Assembly (NCBI GenBank): GCA_037045145.1
Contig: JBAOIA010000012.1
Location: 806,001-870,000, forward strand
Direction: 5' to 3'
Length of the DNA stretch: 64,000 nt
Origin: Bacteroidia bacterium
GTDB lineage: Bacteria > Bacteroidota > Bacteroidia > AKYH767-A > OLB10
Shown here in pieces: positions 45,615-54,500 of the stretch; position 1 is the first letter of the stretch; each line of letters opens with the position of its first letter. The notes below the pieces were generated by a model. It worked only from the letters and a program-made list of their open reading frames with translations. It had not been told where the DNA came from and ran no database searches. The position numbers and the translations under genes were made by a program.

Positions 45615-46531
45615 AACGCAGGTTGCTCGAATACTTATCTCTCATTATAAATTATACACGTAGAATTACACTGCCCGGCTTTCAGAAAATTCCAATTTAT
45701 GATGTGGGCGAATTTTTTCTTCGTGAGTTGTTTAAAGGCGATTTACAAATTAGAGCAAGAGCAATTGCGTTTTCATTTTTTTTAGCCATTTTCCCGGCCA
45801 TCATTTTTCTTTTTACCTTAATTCCTTATGTTCCAATAGATGGTTTTCAAGAAAGACTATTAAGTATTTTACAATCGCTGTTGCCTTACAACACTTACGA
45901 CACAGCATACAAGACAATAGAAGAAATTATTGTAAGGCAAAACGGAGGACTGCTATCATTTGGTTTTATTCTGGCATTGCTTGTTTCTACCAATGGTGTA
46001 TTTGCACTGATAGAAGGTTTCAACAAAACCATTATGTATGAAAAACGTAAAGGCTGGAAACAAAGATTAATTGCACTCTATCTAACCATTCTTTTAGCAA
46101 CTTTATTGATTATTGCAATTTTACTCATTATCATAACTGAGGTTATGCTGCATTATATTAATAATCACATTCTCAACCTGAATCAAAGTTCAGTATATCT
46201 CTTGCTTGCCGGTAAATATCTAATCCTTATTTTACTCTGCTTCACTGCCATATCATCACTTTATTTTTTTGGTCCTTCCGGAGGAAGTAAAAAATGGCAT
46301 TTCTTTTCTCCCGGCAGTATTCTTGCAACAATCCTTATTGCTGTTACCTCCATTGCATTCAACTTTTTTATTCTGAATTTTGGACAATACAATAAAATTT
46401 ACGGTTCTATCGGAACATTGATAGTTATATTAATTTACCTGAATTTTAACTGCATTCAATTACTAATAGGATTTGAACTGAACAATGCCATTGAAAAAGC
46501 AAAATTCAAACCTAACACAGAAGAAAAATAA
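45611..46531 (+). CDS. YihY/BrkB family inner-membrane protein
   Basis: A 306-residue membrane protein with six predicted helices. The YihY (UPF0761) signatures are RARAIAFSFFLAIFPAIIFLFTLIPY, SFGFILALLVSTNGVFALIEGFN and FGPSGGSKKWHFFSPGSILATIL. The family was once called ribonuclease BN in error. Its function is still unsettled, with proposed roles in the envelope or in transport. It overlaps nadC by four bases, so the two are co-translated. Its stop lies three bases from the stop of convergent lon. Confidence 0.92.
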   Translation: MKRRLLEYLSLIINYTRRITLPGFQKIPIYDVGEFFLRELFKGDLQIRARAIAFSFFLAIFPAIIFLFTLIPYVPIDGFQERLLSILQSLLPYNTYDTAYKTIEEIIVRQNGGLLSFGFILALLVSTNGVFALIEGFNKTIMYEKRKGWKQRLIALYLTILLATLLIIAILLIIITEVMLHYINNHILNLNQSSVYLLLAGKYLILILLCFTAISSLYFFGPSGGSKKWHFFSPGSILATILIAVTSIAFNFFILNFGQYNKIYGSIGTLIVILIYLNFNCIQLLIGFELNNAIEKAKFKPNTEEK

Positions 46532-46534
46532 ATT

Positions 46535-49015
46535 TTAAACGACTTCCTTTCTTTCGGGTTGACTGATAGTAAAGTTTAATGGTTTTTTTACTTTTTCCTG
46601 AAGCAATGCAAGGTCAATTACCTCACCCATTTTACTTACGTAATGAAATTTCAGCCCTTTAAGATATTCGCTCTTGATGTCTTTAATATCTTTCTCATTG
46701 TCTTCACAAAGAATTATGTCTGTTATTCCTGCGCGTTTTGCAGCGAGAATTTTCTCTTTAATACCACCAACAGGCAACACTTTTCCGCGCAAAGTAATTT
46801 CACCAGTCATGGCTAATTTCAATTTTACTTTACGTTGTGTAAACGCTGATGCAAGGGAAGTGAGCATGGTAACACCGGCAGAAGGTCCATCTTTTGGTGT
46901 AGCTCCTTCAGGAACGTGAATATGAATGTCCCATCTATCGAACACACGATAATCAATTCCAAAATCTGCTGCATGTGCCTTTAAATATGCTAAGGCAATC
47001 TGTGCAGATTCTTTCATTACCTCACCTAAGTTTCCGGTAAGCAACAAACGTCCTTTACCCCTGCTCAAACTCGTTTCAATAAATAAAATATCGCCACCGA
47101 CTGATGTCCATGCAAGTCCGGTCACAACACCTGCAACACTATTGTCGGCAAATCTGTCGCGCAAAAATATTGGTGCTCCTAATGCTTTTTCCACTGCATC
47201 TTTATCAACCTTCTTATCATATTTTTCATTCAGTGCCACGCGCTTTGCAATGCTTCTGATTACTGATGCCAGGTTACGTTCAAGACTACGAACACCACTT
47301 TCGCTGGTATAAAATTCAATAATATATTCAATTACACTGTTATTGAAAGTAGCATGGTGTTTCTTTAGTCCATGTGCATCCAACTGTTTTGGGATAAGAT
47401 GTTTTACTGCAATCTGAATTTTTTCTTCAACCGTGTAGCCATTAATTTCTATGATTTCCATCCTGTCACGCAGTGCAGGCTGTATTGAACTCAAGCTGTT
47501 TGCCGTAGCAATAAACAGAACGTTTGACAAATCATAATCGAGCTCAATGTAATTATCATAAAAGGCATTATTCTGTTCAGGGTCCAACACTTCAAGTAGT
47601 GCTGAACTTGGATCACCATGAAAATCGTTGGTGAGTTTATCAATTTCATCAAGCACAAAGACAGGGTTTGATGATTTTGCCTTTTTTATATTCTGAATAA
47701 TTCTGCCGGGCATGGCACCAATATAGGTCTTGCGATGTCCTCTGATTTCTGCTTCATCACGTAGTCCGCCTAAAGAAACACGAACATATTTTCTTCCTAA
47801 TGCTTTTGCTACTGACTTACCAAGAGAGGTTTTACCAACTCCCGGAGGACCATAAAGGCACATTATCGGTGACTTCATGTCTTTCTTTAGTTTTAAAACT
47901 GCCAGATACTCAAGTATGCGTGTTTTTACTTTCTCTAATCCGTAATGATCTTTGTCCAGAACTTTCTGTGCATGTTTCAGGTTGAAATTATCTTCAGTGA
48001 ATTCGCCCCAGGGCAATTCGAGTAATAAATCCAGATAATTTAAAGTTACACTGTATTCTGCTGCCGCAGGATTTATACGTCCTAATCTTTCAATTTCTTT
48101 ATTGAAAGTTTCTGCTACATGCTTATTCCATTTCTTTGACTTGGCTCGTGTCTTTAACTGCTGCAATTCCTGATCAGGTGTGCTGCCACCCAATTCTTCC
48201 TGAATAGTTTTTAATTGCTGATTTAAAAAATATTCACGTTGTTGTTTATCTAAATCTACTTTTACTTTATTCTGTATCTGCGATTTCAACTCAAGCATCT
48301 GCAACTCCTGTGTGAGGTACTCAAGCACTTTTAAAGCACGTTGTTTTATATCAGTCATTTCAAGCAGGTCTTGCTTTTTGGAAACTTCCATCTGCATATT
48401 ACTTGAAATAAAATTTATCAGAAAGGCAGGGCTTTCAATGTTGCGAACTGCAAATCCGGCCTCACTTGGAATTTGTGGCGAGTGTTGAATAATCTGCAAC
48501 GAAATATCTTTTAAAGAATCTACTGTTGCTTTAAATTCTTTCTCCTTAAGTGCGGCAACAATATCGTTTAGCGGTTCAACTTTAGCTTTCAGATAGGGCT
48601 CACTCTGTGTCATTTCAAGTAGTGAAAACCTGCGTTTGCCCTGAATGATTATGGTCGTATTTCCATCCGGTAGTCTCAACATTTTTATAACGCTGGCAAC
48701 GGTACCGATTTTATTCAGATCATTAAACCCGGGATCTTCAATATTGGTGTCCTTTTGTGAAACAACACCAATTATTTTATTGCTCTTGTAGGCATCCTTT
48801 ATCAGTTTAATTGATTTGTCGCGACCTACAGTAATCGGAATCACTACACCCGGAAAAAGTACAGTATTGCGTAGTGGCAGAATTGACAATTCGTCAGGTA
48901 TGCTTTCTTTATTAAGTTGCTCTTCATCTTCTGATGAAAGTAATGGTATTAACTCAGGTTCATCGTCATTTATACCGCCAATGAGTGTGTGTTTAATATC
49001 TTCGGGATTGAACAT
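46535..49015 (-). CDS. lon: ATP-dependent protease Lon
   Basis: An 826-residue Lon protease. The N-terminal substrate domain spans about residues 40-245 (LPLRNTVLFPGVVIPITVGRDKSI). A coiled-coil linker leads to the AAA+ domain with Walker A LYGPPGVGKTSLG (near residue 390), Walker B VFVLDEIDKL and sensor region ATANSLSSI. The protease domain has the catalytic serine in PKDGPSAGVTM (near residue 710) and the lysine in GGIKEKILAAKRAG. It degrades misfolded and regulatory proteins. No heat-shock-type control sequence is obvious upstream. The flanking alternative glmU gene is 69 bases away on the same strand. Confidence 0.98.
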   Translation of the reverse strand: MFNPEDIKHTLIGGINDDEPELIPLLSSEDEEQLNKESIPDELSILPLRNTVLFPGVVIPITVGRDKSIKLIKDAYKSNKIIGVVSQKDTNIEDPGFNDLNKIGTVASVIKMLRLPDGNTTIIIQGKRRFSLLEMTQSEPYLKAKVEPLNDIVAALKEKEFKATVDSLKDISLQIIQHSPQIPSEAGFAVRNIESPAFLINFISSNMQMEVSKKQDLLEMTDIKQRALKVLEYLTQELQMLELKSQIQNKVKVDLDKQQREYFLNQQLKTIQEELGGSTPDQELQQLKTRAKSKKWNKHVAETFNKEIERLGRINPAAAEYSVTLNYLDLLLELPWGEFTEDNFNLKHAQKVLDKDHYGLEKVKTRILEYLAVLKLKKDMKSPIMCLYGPPGVGKTSLGKSVAKALGRKYVRVSLGGLRDEAEIRGHRKTYIGAMPGRIIQNIKKAKSSNPVFVLDEIDKLTNDFHGDPSSALLEVLDPEQNNAFYDNYIELDYDLSNVLFIATANSLSSIQPALRDRMEIIEINGYTVEEKIQIAVKHLIPKQLDAHGLKKHHATFNNSVIEYIIEFYTSESGVRSLERNLASVIRSIAKRVALNEKYDKKVDKDAVEKALGAPIFLRDRFADNSVAGVVTGLAWTSVGGDILFIETSLSRGKGRLLLTGNLGEVMKESAQIALAYLKAHAADFGIDYRVFDRWDIHIHVPEGATPKDGPSAGVTMLTSLASAFTQRKVKLKLAMTGEITLRGKVLPVGGIKEKILAAKRAGITDIILCEDNEKDIKDIKSEYLKGLKFHYVSKMGEVIDLALLQEKVKKPLNFTISQPERKEVV

Positions 49016-49084
49016 AGTTGCGTCAAGTTGTCAGCCAACAGGCTGCTATTAGTTTAAAATATAATATTGTCAATGCTTATGCCA

Positions 49085-50263
49085 TTAATTTTTTGGCAGT
49101 ATGAGTTCAAGCATGTTGACATGGTTAATAATGTCTTGTTCTTTTTTATCAAAAAACAAATCTCTTCGTTTATAAACTTCTGCAGCAAGTTCAAGTGCTT
49201 TATCAAGCTGAAAGAAGCTTTCATCATCAAATCCTCCCCAGGCAAAAGAGGGTATAAATTTAGGAGGGAAACCACTACCAAAAATATTAGCGCAAATTCC
49301 TGTCACAGTGCCCGTATTAAACATGGTATTGATAGCAGCCTTACTATGATCGCCCATCATAAGTCCGCAAAACTGCAAACCTGTATTGATATAATCTTTT
49401 TTATGGTAGTTATATGCTTTTACTAAACCATAATTATTTTTCAGGTTAGAGTTATTGGTATCGGCACCAAGGTTGCACCACTCTGCAATTACGGCATTAC
49501 CAAGAAAGCCATCATGTGCCTTATTGGAATAACCAAAAATTACTGAATTGTTTACTTCGCCACCAACTTTACAATGGGGGCCAATGGTTGTAGCGCCATA
49601 AATTTTCGCACCCATTTTTAATGAAGCATGCTCGCCAAGTGCAAAAGGTCCTCTAATCATGCAACCTTCCATTATTTCAGAATCACGACCAATATAAACA
49701 GGGCCTGCTGAAGCATTTATAATGCTGCACATCACCTTGGCTCCATCTTCTATAAAAACCTGTTGTTCATTAATTATAGTATTTGAAGAATCATAGTCAG
49801 CACTTTTTCTTCCTTCTGTAATTAATTGAAAGTCGCTGTTGATTGCCTTATCATTGAAACGAAAAATATCCCATGGATATTTAATTACGTTAACTTCAAG
49901 ACCTGTTTCAAATGCCTCACTATAACTGACATCTTCCAATGATTCGAATTGTTGTTGTTCGGTACAAACAGCAATTACAGTATTACCTTTCACTAATGCC
50001 TGACCTGTTTTCAATGTTTTTACTTCATTGAAAAGTGCTTTATCAATGAGTACAGATGCATTTGCAATCAGGTTAACTTTTTCTTTCGTTAAAGAATATT
50101 TTGTGGAGAGATATTTTTCTGTCAGCCATGAACATGGTGTGCCGCTAAGGTGATGCCATTTTTCGGTAATGGTTAAAATTCCGCAACGAATCTCTGCCAC
50201 GGGTCTTATAAATGTAAATGGGAGCAAATCAACACGATTGCTATCAGCAAGTATAATGTTCAT
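49085..50263 (-). CDS. Alternative GlmU-like sugar nucleotidyltransferase/acetyltransferase
   Basis: A 392-residue protein of the Bacteroidota-specific GlmU-like family (I recall TIGR03991). The N-terminal nucleotidyltransferase-like half begins NIILADSNRVDLLPFTFIRPVAEIR with the early arginines conserved. The C-terminal half is a left-handed beta-helix of hexapeptide repeats (ALGEHASLKMGAKIYGATTI, VNNSVIFGYSNKAHDGFLG, NLGADTNNSNLKNNYG). It is believed to make UDP-GlcNAc from glucosamine-1-phosphate in organisms lacking standard GlmU, feeding peptidoglycan and LPS. It is the gene upstream of lon. The biochemical role is inferred from the family. Confidence 0.85.
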   Translation of the reverse strand: MNIILADSNRVDLLPFTFIRPVAEIRCGILTITEKWHHLSGTPCSWLTEKYLSTKYSLTKEKVNLIANASVLIDKALFNEVKTLKTGQALVKGNTVIAVCTEQQQFESLEDVSYSEAFETGLEVNVIKYPWDIFRFNDKAINSDFQLITEGRKSADYDSSNTIINEQQVFIEDGAKVMCSIINASAGPVYIGRDSEIMEGCMIRGPFALGEHASLKMGAKIYGATTIGPHCKVGGEVNNSVIFGYSNKAHDGFLGNAVIAEWCNLGADTNNSNLKNNYGLVKAYNYHKKDYINTGLQFCGLMMGDHSKAAINTMFNTGTVTGICANIFGSGFPPKFIPSFAWGGFDDESFFQLDKALELAAEVYKRRDLFFDKKEQDIINHVNMLELILPKN

Positions 50264-50365
50264 TGAGAATTAATGGGTTAAAAATTATTTATTACAATAG
50301 TCTGAAACTGTAATGCATTTCTGCGAATGTAGCTAAAATATCAGTTCATCAGATTAAGTAATTAT

Positions 50366-50401
50366 TAAAAAACAAATGCCGCCTGTCAACAAGCGGCATT
50401 T
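50366..50401 (-). terminator. Rho-independent terminator of mdh
   Basis: A 9-bp perfect stem (AAATGCCGC at 50374-50382 with GCGGCATTT at 50393-50401) is followed on the minus strand by TTTGTTTTTT (50366-50375). It lies 21 bases past the mdh stop codon. Confidence 0.85.
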
Positions 50402-50422
50402 AATAGTTTTATCGGAAGAAAT

Positions 50423-51364
50423 TTACTTTACAGGTTGCTGCATACCATCAAGTACGTTCATAACCTCTTTTACAGCTTTTGCACTGCCATCGAGCAATTG
50501 CTTTTCTTCTGTATTGAGTTTTAGTTCAATAATCTGTTCAATACCTTTTTTACCTAATTTAACCGGAACACCGAGATAAATATCTTTCTGTCCATATTCG
50601 CCCTGCAACCATGCGCAACATGGGAAAATACGTTTTTGATCTCTTACAATTGCTTCTACCATTTGAGCTGCAGCAGCACCGGGTGCATACCAGGCAGAGG
50701 TACCCATCAGGTTAACTAATTCGCCACCACCAACTTTAGTTCTGTGAATAATACTTTCTAATTTATCGGCAGCTATCATTTCTGTTACAGGAATACCTGA
50801 AACTGTTGTGTAGCGTGGCAATGGAACCATGGTATCACCGTGACCACCCATTAACACAGCATGAATATCTTTTGGAGAACAATTTAATGCCTCAGCTAAA
50901 AAAGCTCTATATCGTGCAGTATCCAAAATACCTGCCATACCAAAAACTCTCTTAGAGTCAAAACCTGATGTCAGGTATGCACAATAAGTCATTACATCTA
51001 ATGGATTAGAAACAACGATGATGATGGTATTGGGTGAATGTTTAACAATATTTTCAGTCACAGAACGGACAATTCCTGCATTGGTAGCGATTAAATCATC
51101 ACGACTCATACCCGGTTTGCGCGGAAGACCCGATGTAATTACCACTACATCAGAACCTGCTGTAGCAGCATAATCGTTAGTTGAACCTTTTATTCTTGTA
51201 TCATAAAGATTAATTGGAGCTGTTTGCCACATATCCAATGATTTTCCTTCAGCAGTACCTTCTTTAATATCGAGCAATACAACTTCGTTAACCAATTCGC
51301 GGTGAGCAATCACATTTGCACAGGTAGCTCCTACATTTCCTGCACCTACAACAGTAACTTTCAT
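50423..51364 (-). CDS. mdh: Malate dehydrogenase
   Basis: A 313-residue LDH-like (MDH type 3) enzyme of the citric acid cycle that interconverts malate and oxaloacetate with NAD. The Rossmann motif is VVGAGNVGATCA at the N-terminus, with the NAD-preferring aspartate in VVLLDIKEG. Substrate arginines lie in GLPRKPGMSRDDL and the catalytic histidine in MGGHGDTMVPL. R in the loop (RKPGMSR) indicates malate rather than lactate. It is monocistronic with its own terminator; a TAATTTCG sequence 40 bases upstream is a likely -7 element. Confidence 0.97.
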   Translation of the reverse strand: MKVTVVGAGNVGATCANVIAHRELVNEVVLLDIKEGTAEGKSLDMWQTAPINLYDTRIKGSTNDYAATAGSDVVVITSGLPRKPGMSRDDLIATNAGIVRSVTENIVKHSPNTIIIVVSNPLDVMTYCAYLTSGFDSKRVFGMAGILDTARYRAFLAEALNCSPKDIHAVLMGGHGDTMVPLPRYTTVSGIPVTEMIAADKLESIIHRTKVGGGELVNLMGTSAWYAPGAAAAQMVEAIVRDQKRIFPCCAWLQGEYGQKDIYLGVPVKLGKKGIEQIIELKLNTEEKQLLDGSAKAVKEVMNVLDGMQQPVK

Positions 51365-51468
51365 TTTTTTACTTATTTAAAATTTTTCAGAGGGCGAAAT
51401 TATCTAAAATAATATTTCCGAGTGGCATTTGTTAAAAAATTTAATGTTACATTTTTTTGGTGAATGTG

Positions 51469-51497
51469 TTTGATTATTAAGTGAAATTGTATATTTG
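51469..51497 (+). promoter_or_regulatory. Complete promoter (TTTG-N17-TATATTTG) of the giant SprB-repeat gene
   Basis: TTTG at 51469-51472, a 17-base spacer and TATATTTG at 51490-51497, four bases before the GTG start at 51502. Transcription should begin at or next to that GTG. Confidence 0.72.
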
Positions 51498-51501
51498 TCG
51501 T

Positions 51502-54500
51502 GTGAAAACCTTTTCCAAATTAATTAATACAGTATTCATCTTAGCGGTTACCGTTTTTGCTTCTAAGGCACAAGCTCCTACAAATCAGGATTGTCCGAAT
51601 GCAATTCCAATCTGTAACACCACCTACTCCACTGTGATTTCATACAGCGGAACAGGAAATATTCCTAATGAAATTAATAGTGGCAGTTCCTGTCTGTTAA
51701 GTGGCGAACGAAATGATGTTTGGTACACATTTACGACACCATTTTTCGGAAATCTTAACTTTACAATTACACCGAACAATCCTGCTGACGATTATGATTG
51801 GGCAGTTTACAATCTTACTACAGCCACTTGTGCCGATATCTTTACAAATCCTTCTATAGAAGTCAGTTGCAATTATGCACCTAACCTAGGTTGCAATGGA
51901 ACTACAGGTCCTAATAATCAGACTGCCGGTCCATGTGGCGGACAAAATAATCCAATGATACCCGTTACACCGGGTCAGACTTATGTGATTAATGTAAGTA
52001 ATTTTTCGTCCACACAATCGGGCTATACAATTGATTTTACTGCTTCTACAGGAAGTATTTTTGATGTCTTTCCACCTTTTTTATTAACCACCTCTTCCTT
52101 AACATGTGGTAGCAGTTCATTGACTTTGACATTTAACGAAAACGTAACCTGCAATTCTGTGCAAGCAACAGATTTTGTTTTGACAGGCCCTGGTGGACCT
52201 TATATGATTACAGCAGTAAACTCTGCAGGATGTGCAAGTGGAGCTGATTACAGTAAAGTTTATACTGTTACTTTCTCACCTGCTATATCAATTGCCGGAA
52301 TTTACAACTTTGCCATCGTAAATCCGGTTCAGGACTTGTGTGGCAACCTAATTTCTGTTCCAACCAATAAATCAATAAATATTAATGGCGCAACAGTTTC
52401 TGCCGCACATACTGATGTTTCTTGTTTTGGCGATAATGACGGAAGTATTACACTGACTCCCGGTGGTATTGGACCTTTTACTTATCAATGGTCACCTAAT
52501 GTGAGCAGCAGCAATACTGCAACAAATATTACGGCAGGAACTTATACTGTAACAATATCACCATCTAATGGTGCATGTAGCGCATTGGCCACAGTAACGG
52601 TAACAGAACCACCTGATATGGTTTTACAAAATCAAAATATTGTCTCTGCTGTCTGTGGAGCTTCCAATGGTTCTATTGCAACAACAATTTCCGGTGGAAC
52701 AGCACCTTATCAATATCAATGGTCGCCATCAGGTGGCACAGGTGCTAGTGCTTCATCATTAGCACCGGGCAATTATACGCTTACGGTTATTGATAACAAC
52801 AATTGTGATTTTACACAGACATTTAATGTCCCTGACAATAATAGCATTAATGCATCAGTAAACACGATTCAAAATGTAAGTTGCAAGAACGGCACTGATG
52901 GTGAAATAACATTGTCTGTTACAGGTGTTTCTGCAAGTGCTACTTACCAATGGTCGAATGGAGCAACAACAAAAGATTTGCTGAATATACCTGCAGGCAG
53001 CTATACCGTAACTGTAACAGATGGTAATTGTCAGACTACACTTTCCAACCTCACCATTATAGAACCTCTTACTTCGGTAATGTCGAACCCGTTGGCTACT
53101 GCCACTACATGTGGACTAAATAATGGAGCAATCACTGTAAATGCTTCTGGCGGAACCGGGGCTCTCAGTTATCAATGGACTCCTTCAGGCGCAGGTGCTT
53201 CAACACAAAATTTAGCTTCAGGAACTTATACAATTACTATTACTGATGTCAATGGATGTACAGCAAAAAGAACGGTTGCTATAGCAACTTCAACATCACC
53301 TGTTGCTACAGTAAATTACATCAAGCAAATGGTTTCATGCTACAATGGCAGCAATGGTAGTGCAAGTATTTCTGTTAATAGTGGAACTGCTCCATATTCT
53401 TATCTGTGGTCTTCAGGATTGGGTACTGTTAATTCCATCAATACACTTTCGGCAGGAAATTATAATGTAACAGTAACGGATCAGGCAGGCTGTACAACTA
53501 TTGCAGTAGTTACTATTTTGAATGCGCCACAGTTAACATTAACTGCCGGCACCGTTCAGCATGTTAAATGTTTTGGACAAAGCACAGGCAGTGCAACTTT
53601 TAATGGTTCGGGAGGTACTGGAGCACTCACCTACCTTTGGTCACCGGCAGGAGGCAACAGCAATTCGGCCAGCAACTTATATGCAGGCACCTATACTGTT
53701 TTATTGACTGATGCCAATGGATGTACTAAGAATAGCTCAGTTACCATCAATCAACCGGCTGCTGCACTAAATAGTAGTATTACACCAACTGCAACAAACT
53801 GTGGCCTTAATAATGGAGCATTGGTTACCTCTGCTACCGGAGGCACTGCACCATATACCTACCTGTGGTCAAACGGATCTGTAAATGCAAATATTACAAA
53901 TCTCACATCAGGAACTTATACGCTTACAGTTACAGATGCAAACCTGTGTGTAAAAACCAAAACCGTATCAGTTGCTGCTTCAACAGCTCCTGTTATCAGT
54001 GTAGCTAACTTACAAAACTTAAACTGCGCAAATGCCAACAACGGTAGCATAACCATAAACGTTACAAGTGGAATTCAACCATACAGCTATCAATGGACGA
54101 ATAATGTTTCAAACAGTAATAGTGCCTCCAATCTGGCTGCAGGAAATTATATTGTTACCGTTACTGACAACGCTGGTTGTGTAGTTACTTCTTCAAACAA
54201 TATTACTTCACCTACTGCAATAACGATTCAAACTGTAAGTCAGCAAAACGTGAAGTGTTTTGGCAACAATACTGGCAATATTAACATTGCTGCAAGTGGT
54301 GGAACAGGCACACTTTCATATTTATGGTCGAATGGTAATACTACTTCATCTGTAACATCTTTAACAATGGGTAATTATTCAGTCACAGTAACAGATCAGA
54401 ATAATTGTACAAAACAACAATCTTTTACAATCACGCAACCGGCTTCTGCTTTATCTTCTTCAACAACACCCGTCAGTACTTCATGCGGACTTAACAACGG